Made by a program: the position numbers and the translations under genes. Below the pieces are notes generated by a model. That model saw only the letters and a list, made by a program, of their open reading frames with translations. It was not told the DNA's origin and searched no databases. DNA of 64,000 bases from Kushneria marisflavi (GTDB lineage Bacteria; Pseudomonadota; Gammaproteobacteria; Pseudomonadales; Halomonadaceae): NCBI RefSeq assembly GCF_002157205.1, contig NZ_CP021358.1, forward strand, positions 3,038,001-3,102,000, read 5' to 3'. Below, one piece after another: positions 51,409-61,320 of the stretch. The number at the start of each line of letters is the position of its first letter. Position 1 is the stretch's first letter.

Positions 51409-52392
51409 TCAGGGTTTTGTCGCGATAACCACGGCCCGTCTCGGCGCTGGATGGCCTTCTACCGTGCGACTCGGGTCCTGTGGGTCGAGAAAGTCGGCCA
51501 GCGACTGGAAGGTCATCCATTCGGTTGCCCGCTGCTCATCAAGCGTGGTGTCGGCTTCATCGACTACATGGGGATTTTGAAAGCCCACCCGCGATAGCCA
51601 GTGGGTCAGGGCTCTGGAGGAGGGCAGAAACCAGACGTTGGGCATCTGGGCGTAGCGCTCGCCAGGGACCAGCACCTGATGCTCATCGCCTTTCACTACC
51701 AGCGTTTCAAGCACCAGTTCGCCGCCGGGACGCAGCGTGTCGTATAGCTCGCGCAGGTGATTGATGGGCGAGGGGCGATGATAGAGCACGCCCATGGAAA
51801 AGACCGTGTCGAAGGCGGCCAGCCGTGGCGGAACGTCCTCGATGCCCACCGGCAAAAAATGAACGCCGCGCCCGGCATCCTTCATGAAGTGGCGAATGGC
51901 ATGAAACTGCCAGTAAAAGCGCGGGGAGGGGTCGATGACCAGCACAAAATCGGCGCCGGCCCCGGCCATGCGCCAGCCGTGATAGCCGTTGCCGCCGCCG
52001 ACATCGAGCACGCGTCGACCCTTGAGGTCACTCAGGTGCGGCGCCAGACGCTGCCACTTCCAGTCCGAGCGCCATTCGGTATTGATGGTGATCTCGCCGA
52101 TTCGGTAGGGACCCTTGCGCCAGGGGGCGAGAATCTTCAGAAGGTTGTCGCACTGTCGACGACTGGAGGCGTCCATGGCCACCTCCACGCTCACCGTGTC
52201 CTGATCCAGATGAACCTGTGACGCTTCCAGAGCAGGCAGGCGTTTGACGGCACGCTCCCAGGCGGGCAGGTCGCCAAAGCGCTGGCGGTCAAGGCCGCGG
52301 GCCAGCTGCTCGGGCAGACGGGCCAGCCAGCTCTCCAGCCCCTGTTCGAGAAAGGCGTGATAAAGGGGAAGATGACGCTCATCGATCGACAT
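51409..52392 (-). CDS. cmoB: tRNA U34 carboxymethyltransferase CmoB
   Basis: This 327-residue enzyme transfers the carboxymethyl group from carboxy-SAM to 5-hydroxyuridine-34 of tRNA. SAM-binding motif VLDVGGGNGYHGWRMAGAGA lies near residue 127, with RKGPYRIGEITINTEWRSDW before it and SMGVLYHRPSPINHLREL after. These are CmoB landmarks. It lies 32 bases downstream of cmoA, which makes carboxy-SAM, in the same operon. The ATG is supported by the family N-terminus. Together with cmoM in this window the complete mcmo5U branch is present. Confidence 0.95.
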   Translation of the reverse strand: MSIDERHLPLYHAFLEQGLESWLARLPEQLARGLDRQRFGDLPAWERAVKRLPALEASQVHLDQDTVSVEVAMDASSRRQCDNLLKILAPWRKGPYRIGEITINTEWRSDWKWQRLAPHLSDLKGRRVLDVGGGNGYHGWRMAGAGADFVLVIDPSPRFYWQFHAIRHFMKDAGRGVHFLPVGIEDVPPRLAAFDTVFSMGVLYHRPSPINHLRELYDTLRPGGELVLETLVVKGDEHQVLVPGERYAQMPNVWFLPSSRALTHWLSRVGFQNPHVVDEADTTLDEQRATEWMTFQSLADFLDPQDPSRTVEGHPAPRRAVVIATKP

Positions 52393-52424
52393 GCGGGGGT
52401 CCAGCCTGATGAAAAAGGAGTCAC

Positions 52425-53159
52425 TTATTTAAAGGCCAGCATCGAGGCGAAGTTGAGATACTGAAACCAGGTGTCATGGCGTGTGAAGCCCGTGCGCGCC
52501 AGCCGCTCATGATGGGTGGAGAGCCGATCCGGAATCATGACTTCCTCGAGCGCGGTACGTTTCTGGCTGATTTCGAGATCCGAGTAGCCGTTGGCGCGCT
52601 TGAAGTCGTGGTGGAGATCAATCAAAAGCGATTCCTGGCCGGGCTCGCCCAGGATCTTTTCCGACAGCAGCAGCACACCACCCGGTGTGAGGGCGTCATA
52701 CAGGCGTTGAACGACCTGGTCACGCTCGCTCGGGTCAAGAAACTGTAACGTAAAATTGACCATGATCATGCCGGCCCGGGGAAGTGGGCAGTCGCGGATG
52801 TCACCCTGCAGCACCTCGATGCGATGCTCGGGTGCCTGCTGTGCCAGCAGACCGCGGGCCTTGTCGACCATGGGCTGGGAGAGATCGATGGCCTGCAGGG
52901 TGAAGGCTTCGGGTGCCAGCCGCTGGCAGATGGAAAGCGTCGAGGCGCCCAGAGAGCAGCCCAGGTCCAGAATATGGGCGCCGGGGCTCAGGTGGCGTGC
53001 GGCGATCACACCGGCCATGCTGGTGATCTGGGCATAGCCCGGTACCGAGCGGCGAATCATGTCGGGGAAACAGTCGACCACGCGCTCATCAAACGAGAAG
53101 TCGGCGACCTGATCCAGCGGTGTCGAAAAAAGGGCGTCGCGTCGGGAGACGTCGGTCAT
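52425..53159 (-). CDS. cmoA: carboxy-SAM synthase CmoA
   Basis: This 244-residue enzyme makes carboxy-S-adenosyl-methionine from SAM and prephenate. It has FSFDERVVDCFPDMIRRSVP at the N-terminus, SAM motif ILDLGCSLGASTLSICQRL near residue 65, MIMVNFTLQFLDPSERD, and the conserved C-terminal HHERLARTGFTRHDTWFQ. Start ATG 53159 (MTDVSRRDALF) is chosen by family length; the frame opens four codons earlier. It is followed by cmoB. Confidence 0.94.
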   Translation of the reverse strand: MTDVSRRDALFSTPLDQVADFSFDERVVDCFPDMIRRSVPGYAQITSMAGVIAARHLSPGAHILDLGCSLGASTLSICQRLAPEAFTLQAIDLSQPMVDKARGLLAQQAPEHRIEVLQGDIRDCPLPRAGMIMVNFTLQFLDPSERDQVVQRLYDALTPGGVLLLSEKILGEPGQESLLIDLHHDFKRANGYSDLEISQKRTALEEVMIPDRLSTHHERLARTGFTRHDTWFQYLNFASMLAFK

Positions 53160-53348
53160 CGGGGTACCCACGATCTATCAGGCTCTGAGAGGAGGTTGTT
53201 CGGTCATGCAGACAGTGGTCTGATAGAGACCCGCTGCGTGTCGGATACGCCGTCTGCCAGAATGAATATCGAACAGGGGCGGTCTTTACGGCCGACCATG
53301 TTACGCTTTGAGCATTAAAGCTGCACCTATCACGGAGGAAGAGCAAGG

Positions 53349-54992
53349 ATGTCAATTCGTCAAAACAAGGCATGGAAGGCGCTGGAAAGCCATCGCGAGA
53401 CCATGCGCGATGTGCACCTGACCACCCTGTTTGAACAGGATGGGCGCTTTGACGCCTTCTCCCGTCAGGCTGCCGGGCTTACGCTTGATTTCTCCAAGCA
53501 GCGCATTCGTCGCGAGACGCTGGACATGTTGCTGGATCTGGCTCGTGAAACCGGCGTTGAAGAGGCCGTCGAGCGTCTGCTGTCCGGACGTCGCGTCAAT
53601 CTGACCGAAGATCGACCGGCTCTGCATACGGCGCTGCGTCTGCCCCAGGGCGGCGAGTTTCACGTCGAGGGCGAAGACGTCCAGGCCGACGTGCATGAAA
53701 GCCTTGATCGCATGCAGCAGATGGTTGAAAAGCTTCAGTCCGGCCAGTGGCGCGGTGCCAACGGCCGTGCCATCAAACAGGTCATCAACCTGGGGGTGGG
53801 CGGCTCTGATCTGGGTCCCCTGATGGTCGTCAAGGCGCTCGAAGATGCGTTTGTGGCGCCCAATGCGCTGGAAGTGCACTTTGCCTCCACCATCGACGGT
53901 TCACAGCTGGCCGAGCTGCTGCCGACGCTGGAGGCCGACGAGACGCTGTTCATCTACTCCTCCAAGTCGTTTGGCACCATCGATACCTCGGCCAACGCCG
54001 ACACGGCGCTGGCCTGGCTTGCCGAGCAGACCGGCAGCGACATCGAGCGCATCAAGCGTCATCACTTTATCGGCGTCTCCACCAAGCCGGAGAAGATGAC
54101 CGAGTGGGGCATCGCGCCCGATCACCAGCTGCTGTTCTGGGACTGGGTCGGCGGCCGCTACTCCTTCTGGAGTGCCATCGGTCTGCCGATCGCCATTCGT
54201 CTGGGCATGGACAACTTCCGTCGCCTGCTCGCCGGTGGCCATGCCATGGATGAGCACTTCGCCTCGGCACCGCTGGAAGACAACCTGCCGGTCCTGTTTG
54301 GCCTGCTGGGCATCTGGAACACCAACTTCCTCGATATTCAATCGCTGGCGGTATTGCCCTACGACGGTCGCCTCAAGCATCTGCCGGGCTATCTTCAGCA
54401 GCTTGAGATGGAATCCAACGGCAAGTCGTCGACCAACGATGGCGAAAAGGTCGACTACAACACCTGTCCGATCCTGTGGGGCGAAATCGGTCCCAACGGT
54501 CAGCACGCCTTCTATCAGCTGCTCCACCAGGGCACGCGCTCGGTGGCCTGTGATTTCATCGCCCCGATCAAGCGCTATGACCACATCGACAGTGCGCCGG
54601 TACGGGAAAGTCTCGAGCGCCAGCATCGCCTGTCGCTGGCCAACTGCTTTGCCCAGTCCCGTGTGTTGATGCTTGGCGATGACGCCATCAAGAGCAATGA
54701 AACGCCGCCGGCGCACAAGCGCTATGCCGGCAACCAGCCGTCCTCGACCATTTTGTTCGAGACGCTGTCGCCCGAGTCGCTTGGTGCGCTCATCGCGCTC
54801 TACGAGCACAAGGTGTATGTCCAGGGCGCTATCTGGAACATTGATTCGTTCGATCAGTGGGGCGTGGAACTTGGCAAGAAGATCGCCAATGAAGCGGCCG
54901 ACATTCTGGAAACCGGGCAGGGTGCCGATCAGCTCGATGATTCAAGCCGTCATTTGATCGAGACCGTGCTGGGCAAGCGCGGCAACGCTTAA
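53349..54992 (+). CDS. pgi: glucose-6-phosphate isomerase
   Basis: This 547-residue cytoplasmic enzyme interconverts glucose-6-phosphate and fructose-6-phosphate. Conserved features include INLGVGGSDLGPLMV, IYSSKSFGTIDTSANA, the GGRYSFWSAIGLP signature (near 273), the NGKSSTNDG motif, and the active-site GEIGPNGQHAFYQLLHQGTR. Catalytic Glu and His lie within these last motifs. GGAGGAAGAG gives a strong ribosome binding site. Length is standard. It stands alone between the cmo operon and yqiA. Confidence 0.97.
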   Translation: MSIRQNKAWKALESHRETMRDVHLTTLFEQDGRFDAFSRQAAGLTLDFSKQRIRRETLDMLLDLARETGVEEAVERLLSGRRVNLTEDRPALHTALRLPQGGEFHVEGEDVQADVHESLDRMQQMVEKLQSGQWRGANGRAIKQVINLGVGGSDLGPLMVVKALEDAFVAPNALEVHFASTIDGSQLAELLPTLEADETLFIYSSKSFGTIDTSANADTALAWLAEQTGSDIERIKRHHFIGVSTKPEKMTEWGIAPDHQLLFWDWVGGRYSFWSAIGLPIAIRLGMDNFRRLLAGGHAMDEHFASAPLEDNLPVLFGLLGIWNTNFLDIQSLAVLPYDGRLKHLPGYLQQLEMESNGKSSTNDGEKVDYNTCPILWGEIGPNGQHAFYQLLHQGTRSVACDFIAPIKRYDHIDSAPVRESLERQHRLSLANCFAQSRVLMLGDDAIKSNETPPAHKRYAGNQPSSTILFETLSPESLGALIALYEHKVYVQGAIWNIDSFDQWGVELGKKIANEAADILETGQGADQLDDSSRHLIETVLGKRGNA

Positions 54993-55037
54993 AAAAATGG
55001 CTGTTTATTTATACAGTAACTGCGTTATGCTGATGTC

Positions 55038-55661
55038 ATGAATGATCATGCCAATGCCGTCGACAACGTGCTTTATCTGCACGGTTTCAACAGCCACCCC
55101 GGTTCGGCCAAGGCCGAACTGACGCGGCGGGCCTGCGAGCAGGCTCGTCCGCGTCCGCGCTTTATCGCGCCGGCGCTGTCTCATCACCCCGGCCCTGCCT
55201 GGGAAACCGCGCAGGAAGTCATGAGTACGCTCAAGGGGCGTACCATGGTGATCGGGAGCTCCATGGGTGGCTTTCTCGCCATGGGCCTTGCCCGGACACA
55301 TGATGTGGCAAGCGTGGTGCTCATCAATCCGGCCGTCGATCCGCTGAGGATCGCACTGGAGCGAATGGGTAGCGAGATTGAGCACGTTGAAACCGGTGAG
55401 ATGTTTGTCATCGATGAAAGCTATGCCGATGCCCTGCGCGAGCAGCAGGCCGAGGTAGTCAACGCGGAGCGCTTTCTGGTCCTGCTGGGCAGCGAGGACG
55501 AGATCCTCGACTATCGGCAGGCCCTGGAAATGCTGGAAGGCAGCCGGTTTGTCATCAATGAAGGTGATGATCACGGCCTGAGCCGGTATCCTGAGCTGCT
55601 GTCGACCGTGCTGGCCCATGGTGGCCTGACGCTGCCGGAAGATTTCAATCCCGTACCGTAG
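55038..55661 (+). CDS. yqiA: YqiA-like esterase (alpha/beta hydrolase)
   Basis: This 207-residue alpha/beta-hydrolase is similar to E. coli YqiA, an acyl-ester hydrolase. The oxyanion region is YLHGFNSHPGSAK, the nucleophile elbow is IGSSMGGFLA (Ser near 77), and the terminal catalytic His is in EGDDHGLSRY. It lies directly upstream of parE, as in E. coli, which supports the name. The ribosome binding site is weak. The true physiological substrate is unknown. Confidence 0.9.
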   Translation: MNDHANAVDNVLYLHGFNSHPGSAKAELTRRACEQARPRPRFIAPALSHHPGPAWETAQEVMSTLKGRTMVIGSSMGGFLAMGLARTHDVASVVLINPAVDPLRIALERMGSEIEHVETGEMFVIDESYADALREQQAEVVNAERFLVLLGSEDEILDYRQALEMLEGSRFVINEGDDHGLSRYPELLSTVLAHGGLTLPEDFNPVP

Positions 55662-55805
55662 GCTTCAAGAGTAACAGCGCCATGCCATTGACGTGACCGG
55701 TCGGATCGAGATGCCGGCCTGTTGCGTCAGTGCCGATTATTCCAGAGAGCCCCTTCGGCGCTTGACGATGAGCGCTTCTCGTTCATTTCTGACGCGATTT
55801 CACGT

Positions 55806-57686
55806 ATGACCCAGTACAGTGCCAGTTCCATCGAGGTGCTTTCCGGTCTTGAACCGGTGAGAAAGCGCCCCGGTATGTATACCGATACGACCCGACCCAA
55901 TCACCTCGTTCAGGAGGTGGTGGACAACAGCGTTGATGAAGCGCTGGCCGGGCACGCACGCAAGATCAGCGTGCATCTTCGCGAGGATGGTGCCATTGAG
56001 GTGGTCGATGACGGCCGCGGCATGCCCATCGATATTCACCCCGAGCACGGGGTATCCGGGATCGAGCTGATCCTGACGCGCCTGCATGCGGGCGGCAAGT
56101 TCTCCCAGTCCAGCTATCGCTTTTCGGGCGGGTTGCACGGCGTGGGGGTATCGGTTGTCAACGCCCTGTCCGAGCGCCTTGAAGTAGAAGTCTGCAAGGG
56201 CGGCAAGCGCTATCGTACTGCCTTCGCCTTCGGCGAAAAGATCGAAGAGCTGGCCGTCATCGGTGACTGCCCGAAAAAGGCGAGTGGCACGACGGTTCGC
56301 TTCTGGCCGGAAGCCGCCTATTTCGACAGTCCCAATGTCTCCGTGGCACGCCTGTCGCATCTGCTGCGCGCCAAGGCTGTACTCTGCCCGGGGCTTGAAG
56401 TCAGGCTGGTCGAGAGCAACGGCAATGTCAGCACCTGGCATTACGAAGATGGGCTTCGCGACTATCTTGCCCAGTCCACCGACGGGTTCGAGCCGCTGCC
56501 GGCCTCACCCTTTGTCGGTGCCTTCGAAGACGATGAGCATAGCGTTGATTGGGCGATTCAATGGCTGCCCGAAGGCGGTGAGGCGCTGGTCGAATCCTAC
56601 GTTAACCTGATTCCCACCACGCTGGGCGGCACCCACGTCAACGGCTTTCGTACCGGACTGCTGGACGCGCTGCGCGAGTTCTGTGACTACCGCAGTCTGC
56701 TGCCGCGCAATGTCAAGCTTTCGGGCGATGACCTGTGGGAGCGGGTGGCCTTTGTGCTTTCAATCAAGATGTTCGAGCCGCAGTTTGCCGGCCAGACCAA
56801 GGAGCGTCTCTCCTCGCGTGCCGTGGCAGGGTTCGTCTCGGCCGTCGTCAAGGATGCCTTCTCGCTGTGGCTCAACGAGCACACCGCCCAGGCCGAACAG
56901 CTGGCAGAGCTTGTCATCAGCGCCGCCCAGCGCCGTCAGCGCTCCTCGAAAAAGGTCGCGCGCAAGAAGGTGACCCAGGGACCGGCACTGCCCGGCAAGC
57001 TGGCTGACTGCTCCAGTCAGGACCCAACGGTTGGTGAGCTGTTTCTGGTCGAAGGGGACTCGGCTGGCGGCAGCGCCAAGCAGGCGCGCAACCGGGAAAC
57101 CCAGGCGATCCTGCCGCTCAAGGGCAAGATCATGAACACCTGGGAAGTCGATTCCCAGGAGGTGCTGGGCTCCCAGGAAATTCATGACATCGCCGTGGCA
57201 CTGGGCATGGACCCGGGCAGCGATAACCTTGAGCGCCTGCGCTATCACAAGATCTGTATTCTGGCCGACGCCGACTCCGATGGGCTGCACATCGCCACGC
57301 TGCTGTGCGCGCTGTTTGTGCGCCATTTCCCGTCACTGGTCGATGCCGGTCATGTATTTGTGGCCATGCCACCGCTGTATCGCATCGATCTGGGCAAGGA
57401 AGTGCACTACGCCCTGGATGAGAGCGAAAAGGCGGCCGTGCTCAAGAAGCTGGCCAGTCGTCGGGGTACTCCCAACGTTCAGCGCTTCAAGGGGCTGGGG
57501 GAGATGAGCCCGGTCCAGCTTCGCGAAACCACCATGGCGCCGGACACGCGCCGACTGGTACAGCTGACCCGCGAGGCCGGTGACGACACTCTGGAGCTGA
57601 TGGACATGCTGCTGGCCAAAAAGCGTGCCGGCGATCGGCGCGGCTGGCTGGAACGTTACGGCAATATGGCTGAGGTAGACGTTTAA
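55806..57686 (+). CDS. parE: DNA topoisomerase IV subunit B
   Basis: This 626-residue ATPase subunit of topoisomerase IV decatenates replicated chromosomes. The GHKL fold has [30 protein letters not shown] and the glycine lid [15 protein letters not shown]. The Toprim region has [19 protein letters not shown] and [14 protein letters not shown] chose ATG 55806 ([20 protein letters not shown]), which matches the family N-terminus; the open frame begins 28 codons earlier from a TTG. The stop is 2 bases before parC, so the two are co-translated. Confidence 0.96.
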   Translation: MTQYSASSIEVLSGLEPVRKRPGMYTDTTRPNHLVQEVVDNSVDEALAGHARKISVHLREDGAIEVVDDGRGMPIDIHPEHGVSGIELILTRLHAGGKFSQSSYRFSGGLHGVGVSVVNALSERLEVEVCKGGKRYRTAFAFGEKIEELAVIGDCPKKASGTTVRFWPEAAYFDSPNVSVARLSHLLRAKAVLCPGLEVRLVESNGNVSTWHYEDGLRDYLAQSTDGFEPLPASPFVGAFEDDEHSVDWAIQWLPEGGEALVESYVNLIPTTLGGTHVNGFRTGLLDALREFCDYRSLLPRNVKLSGDDLWERVAFVLSIKMFEPQFAGQTKERLSSRAVAGFVSAVVKDAFSLWLNEHTAQAEQLAELVISAAQRRQRSSKKVARKKVTQGPALPGKLADCSSQDPTVGELFLVEGDSAGGSAKQARNRETQAILPLKGKIMNTWEVDSQEVLGSQEIHDIAVALGMDPGSDNLERLRYHKICILADADSDGLHIATLLCALFVRHFPSLVDAGHVFVAMPPLYRIDLGKEVHYALDESEKAAVLKKLASRRGTPNVQRFKGLGEMSPVQLRETTMAPDTRRLVQLTREAGDDTLELMDMLLAKKRAGDRRGWLERYGNMAEVDV

Positions 57687-57688
57687 CA

Positions 57689-59935
57689 ATGACCATGGAT
57701 ATTCATGTGCGCGAGGGCGACGTCGAGCGTCTGGCGCTTCGAAGCTACACCGAAAAGGCGTACCTCGACTATTCGATGTACGTCATCCTGGATCGCGCCC
57801 TGCCTAACATCGGTGATGGCCTGAAGCCGGTGCAGCGCCGCATCGTCTATGCCATGCGCGAGCTGTCGCTGACGGCCAATGCCAAGTACAAGAAGTCGGC
57901 GCGTACCGTCGGCGACGTGCTGGGCAAGTTTCACCCTCATGGTGACAGCGCCTGCTATGAAGCCATGGTGTTGATGGCACAGCCCTTCAGCTATCGCTAT
58001 CCGCTGGTGGATGGTCAGGGTAACTGGGGCAGCCCTGACGATCCCAAGTCGTTTGCGGCGATGCGCTATACCGAGTCCCGTCTGACCCGCTTTTCCGAAG
58101 TGCTGCTGGCCGAGCTGGGCCAGGGTACCGTGGACTGGATTCCCAATTTTGACGGCACCATGAACGAGCCGGCGGTGCTGCCGTCTCGTCTGCCGCATGT
58201 GCTGCTCAACGGCGGCTCCGGCATTGCCGTGGGCATGGCCACCGACATTCCGCCACATAACGTGACCGAGGTGGTCGAGGCGACCGTACATCGTCTGCGT
58301 CATCCCGACTGCAGCGTCGAGACCCTGTGCGAACTGCTGCCGGCACCGGATTTTCCGACCGCCCCCGAGATCGTGACGCCGCGTGCCGATCTGCAAAAGC
58401 TTTATACCACCGGGCGTGGTTCGGTGCGCATGCGCGCGCGCTATTATCAGGACGGTAGCGACATCATCATCAACGCGCTGCCCTGGCAGGTCAGTGGTGC
58501 TCGCGTGCTGGAACAGATGGCGGCCCAGATGCAGGCCAAAAAGCTGCCGATGGTGGCGGACCTTCGCGATGAGTCCACCCATGAAGAGCCCACGCGGCTG
58601 GTCATCGTACCGCGTTCCAACCGCGTCGATGTTGACGCGCTGATGGACCATCTCTTTGCCACTACCGATCTGGAGAAGAGCACGCGGGTCAACATGAACC
58701 TGATTGCGCTGGACGGGCGCCCGCAGGTCATGTCGCTGGATCGTCTGCTTGATGAGTGGCTGTTGTTTCGACGCAATACAGTACGGCGACGTCTGGAGCA
58801 TCGGTTGGGCAAGGTCGAGGATCGCCTCCATATCCTGGAAGGCCTGCTGATTGCTTATCTCGATCTCGATGAGGTCATTCGCATCATTCGTGAAGAGGAT
58901 GAGCCAAAGCCTGCCCTGATCGCCCATTTCGGGCTCAGTGAACGCCAGGCCGATGCCATTCTCGAGCTGCGCCTTCGCCATCTGGCCAAGCTTGAAGAGA
59001 TGAAGCTCAAGGGTGAGCGCGACGAACTCGAGCGCGAGCGCAAGCAGCTCGAGAAGCTTTTGGGCAGCGAACGGGCCATGACCAACCTGATCGAGCGTGA
59101 GCTGCGCGCCGATGCCAAGGCCTACGGTGACGAGCGTCGCAGTCCGCTGGTCGAGCGGCAGGAAGCGCGGGCGCTTTCCGAGGTCGACCTGCTTGGCGCC
59201 GACCCGATTACCGTGGTGGTTTCCGAAAAGGGCTGGATTCGAGCGGCCAAGGGCCACGACATCGATCCGAAGAGCCTCTCCTACAAGTCCGGTGACAGCT
59301 TCGCCTTTTCCGCCCACGGCAAGACCAACCAGCCGCTGGTGCTGCTGGAAGACAGCGGCCGTGCCTATACGCTGGCGGCTCATCAGTTGCCTTCAGCGCG
59401 CGGGCAGGGTGAACCGGTGTCCGGCCGGGTCAATCTGGCAGCAGGCTCGAAGCTTCGTGCGGCCATGATCGGGGCGCCATCGCAGCGCTATCTGCTGGGT
59501 AGCGACGGCGGTTATGCCTTTAGTGTGGCGCTGGAGGAGATGATCGGACGCAGCAAGTCCGGCAAGGCGGTGCTGAGCATTCCGAAAGGCTGCGACGTCC
59601 TGATGCCACTACCGCTCTCGGGTGAGGCGCAACGGGTGGCCGTGGTCTCCAATGAGGGGCGGCTTCTGGTGTTCGAGGCAAGTGAGCTGCCGGCGATGAG
59701 CAAGGGCAAGGGATCGCGCATGATGGACATTACCGGTGCGCGGGCAGCTAATCGGGAAGAGTTCGTCCGTGACTGGATCGTGCTTGATCCGGGCAGTGCG
59801 CTGGTTGTGCATGCCGGCAAGCGCAAGAAACGTCTGGCGGGTGATGAGCTGGCCGGTTATGTGAGTAGTGCCGGCAAGCGGGGCATGAAACTTCCGCAGG
59901 GCTTTCAGAAGGTGGATCGCCTGGACGCCGAATAG
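57689..59935 (+). CDS. parC: DNA topoisomerase IV subunit A
   Basis: This 748-residue breakage-rejoining subunit carries the catalytic Tyr in [10 protein letters not shown] near residue 125. The quinolone-resistance-determining region [19 protein letters not shown] has the wild-type Ser and Glu equivalent to positions 80 and 84 in E. coli, so no classical resistance change is present. Coiled-coil and beta-pinwheel C-terminal regions follow, with basic [15 protein letters not shown] near the end. It partners with ParE encoded 2 bases upstream. Confidence 0.96.
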   Translation: MTMDIHVREGDVERLALRSYTEKAYLDYSMYVILDRALPNIGDGLKPVQRRIVYAMRELSLTANAKYKKSARTVGDVLGKFHPHGDSACYEAMVLMAQPFSYRYPLVDGQGNWGSPDDPKSFAAMRYTESRLTRFSEVLLAELGQGTVDWIPNFDGTMNEPAVLPSRLPHVLLNGGSGIAVGMATDIPPHNVTEVVEATVHRLRHPDCSVETLCELLPAPDFPTAPEIVTPRADLQKLYTTGRGSVRMRARYYQDGSDIIINALPWQVSGARVLEQMAAQMQAKKLPMVADLRDESTHEEPTRLVIVPRSNRVDVDALMDHLFATTDLEKSTRVNMNLIALDGRPQVMSLDRLLDEWLLFRRNTVRRRLEHRLGKVEDRLHILEGLLIAYLDLDEVIRIIREEDEPKPALIAHFGLSERQADAILELRLRHLAKLEEMKLKGERDELERERKQLEKLLGSERAMTNLIERELRADAKAYGDERRSPLVERQEARALSEVDLLGADPITVVVSEKGWIRAAKGHDIDPKSLSYKSGDSFAFSAHGKTNQPLVLLEDSGRAYTLAAHQLPSARGQGEPVSGRVNLAAGSKLRAAMIGAPSQRYLLGSDGGYAFSVALEEMIGRSKSGKAVLSIPKGCDVLMPLPLSGEAQRVAVVSNEGRLLVFEASELPAMSKGKGSRMMDITGARAANREEFVRDWIVLDPGSALVVHAGKRKKRLAGDELAGYVSSAGKRGMKLPQGFQKVDRLDAE

Positions 59936-59968
59936 GTGTGCTGCGAACACCGCTGATCGTGATTGGAA

Positions 59969-60004
59969 GGGCCGGTGGGGCAACCCCCGGCCCTGGGCTT
60001 TTTC
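59969..60004 (+). terminator. probable terminator after parC
   Basis: A GC-rich stem (GGGCCGG-T-GGGG with CCCCCCGGCCC-type partner, one bulged T) with a CAA loop is followed by TGGGCTTTTT. The T run is set 5 bases off the stem, so strength is uncertain. Confidence 0.55.
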
Positions 60005-60025
60005 CAGAGTGTGTGAGAGAACGAC

Positions 60026-61222
60026 ATGAACCAAAGGATGCTCCTGCGTGCCACCGGCCCGGTCAGGGCCAATCAGCTGGCCATGTTGAGCCAGACGCTC
60101 AATGACAGTGGCGCTCGGCTGCTGGACATCAATCAGCAGGTCACGCTGGGTCAGACCGTGCTTGAAGCGCTGATCGTGTGTGATGAGCGGCCATCGCCTC
60201 AGGTGATGGGGGAGGCCACAGGACTCGAAATCTCGCTTTACGACATCGACCAGCCAACGTACGAGCACTGGCAGGGTCTGCATCAGTCACCAAAGCTGAT
60301 CATGACGCTTATGGCCGCGCAGTTGCCGACGGATCTTCTGGCGCAGATGGATCGGTGGATCGGCGAGCAGGGGCTTGTCATCGAGCGTTTGCAGCGCCTG
60401 TCCGGACCGTCTTCTCTGGTCGAGCGCGCACCCGTCGAGGGGGTGTGCCTTGAATACCAGCTACGTGGCGATGCCATCGATTTGGCGGCGCTGAGACAAA
60501 CGCTGCTGACGCTGGGTGCGGAGTTAGGTGTCGACATCACGCTGCAGGAAGACAGTCCCTGGCGGCACCAGCGCCGGCTGGTCTGCTTTGATATGGATTC
60601 CACTCTGATCAAGGCCGAGGTCATTGATGAGCTGGCGCGTCGTCATGGGGTTTATGAGGCGGTGGCGGCCATCACCGAGCGTGCCATGCGCGGTGAAATC
60701 GACTTTCAGCAGAGCTTTCGCGAGCGTATGGCCATGCTCAACGGGCTCAGCGAGTCGGTACTGGAAGAGGTGGCCGAGGGGCTTGAGCTGATGGACGGCC
60801 TTGAACGTTTAATGGCTGGCCTCAAGCAACGGGGCTATCGCACGGCGATTCTATCGGGCGGCTTTACCTACTTTGCACGCTATCTACAAAAGCGACTCGG
60901 CTTTGACGAGATTCACGCCAACGAACTGGTGATCGAAAACGGGGTGGTCACCGGAGAGGTGCATCTGCCGATCGTGGATGCGGAGCGCAAGGCGGTGTTG
61001 CTGGGTGAGATCGCCAGTCGTCACGGTATCGCACTTGAGCAGACCTTGGCCGTGGGAGATGGCGCCAACGATCTGAAAATGCTGGCCGCGGCCGGGCTGG
61101 GTGTTGCCTTTCATGCCAAACCACTGGTACGGGAAAAGGCGCGTATGTCGCTGTCCATTCTGGGTCTGGACGCCATCCTGTATCTGCTTGGACACGACGC
61201 GCGACGCCGGATGCAGGGGTAA
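60026..61222 (+). CDS. serB: phosphoserine phosphatase
   Basis: This 398-residue enzyme performs the last step of serine synthesis. The N-terminal half has ACT-like regulatory folds (RMLLRATGPVRANQLAMLSQ at the start). The C-terminal half is a HAD phosphatase with nucleophile motif CFDMDSTLIKAEVIDELARR near residue 189, motif II AILSGGFTYFA, the Lys in ADAERKA-like VDAERKAVLLGEIA, and motif IV VGDGANDLKMLAAAGLG. GAGAGAAC precedes the ATG. The ACT-extended form is common in gammaproteobacteria. Confidence 0.94.
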   Translation: MNQRMLLRATGPVRANQLAMLSQTLNDSGARLLDINQQVTLGQTVLEALIVCDERPSPQVMGEATGLEISLYDIDQPTYEHWQGLHQSPKLIMTLMAAQLPTDLLAQMDRWIGEQGLVIERLQRLSGPSSLVERAPVEGVCLEYQLRGDAIDLAALRQTLLTLGAELGVDITLQEDSPWRHQRRLVCFDMDSTLIKAEVIDELARRHGVYEAVAAITERAMRGEIDFQQSFRERMAMLNGLSESVLEEVAEGLELMDGLERLMAGLKQRGYRTAILSGGFTYFARYLQKRLGFDEIHANELVIENGVVTGEVHLPIVDAERKAVLLGEIASRHGIALEQTLAVGDGANDLKMLAAAGLGVAFHAKPLVREKARMSLSILGLDAILYLLGHDARRRMQG

Positions 61223-61320
61223 CACTCGGGCGCAGGTCGCAGGACCTGCGCTCAAGAAAGCCTCCCGTATGCCGATATCCCCGGCATTTAGGCGCTCAAG
61301 CCTCTCCGGTGGATAATCTC

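Noticed and set aside
57683..59383. 566-codon antisense open frame over parC
   Set aside because: Typical GC-rich shadow of a highly conserved gene; no plausible start or family.
57689..59935. Quinolone-resistance mutation in parC
   Set aside because: The determining region has the wild-type Ser and Glu.
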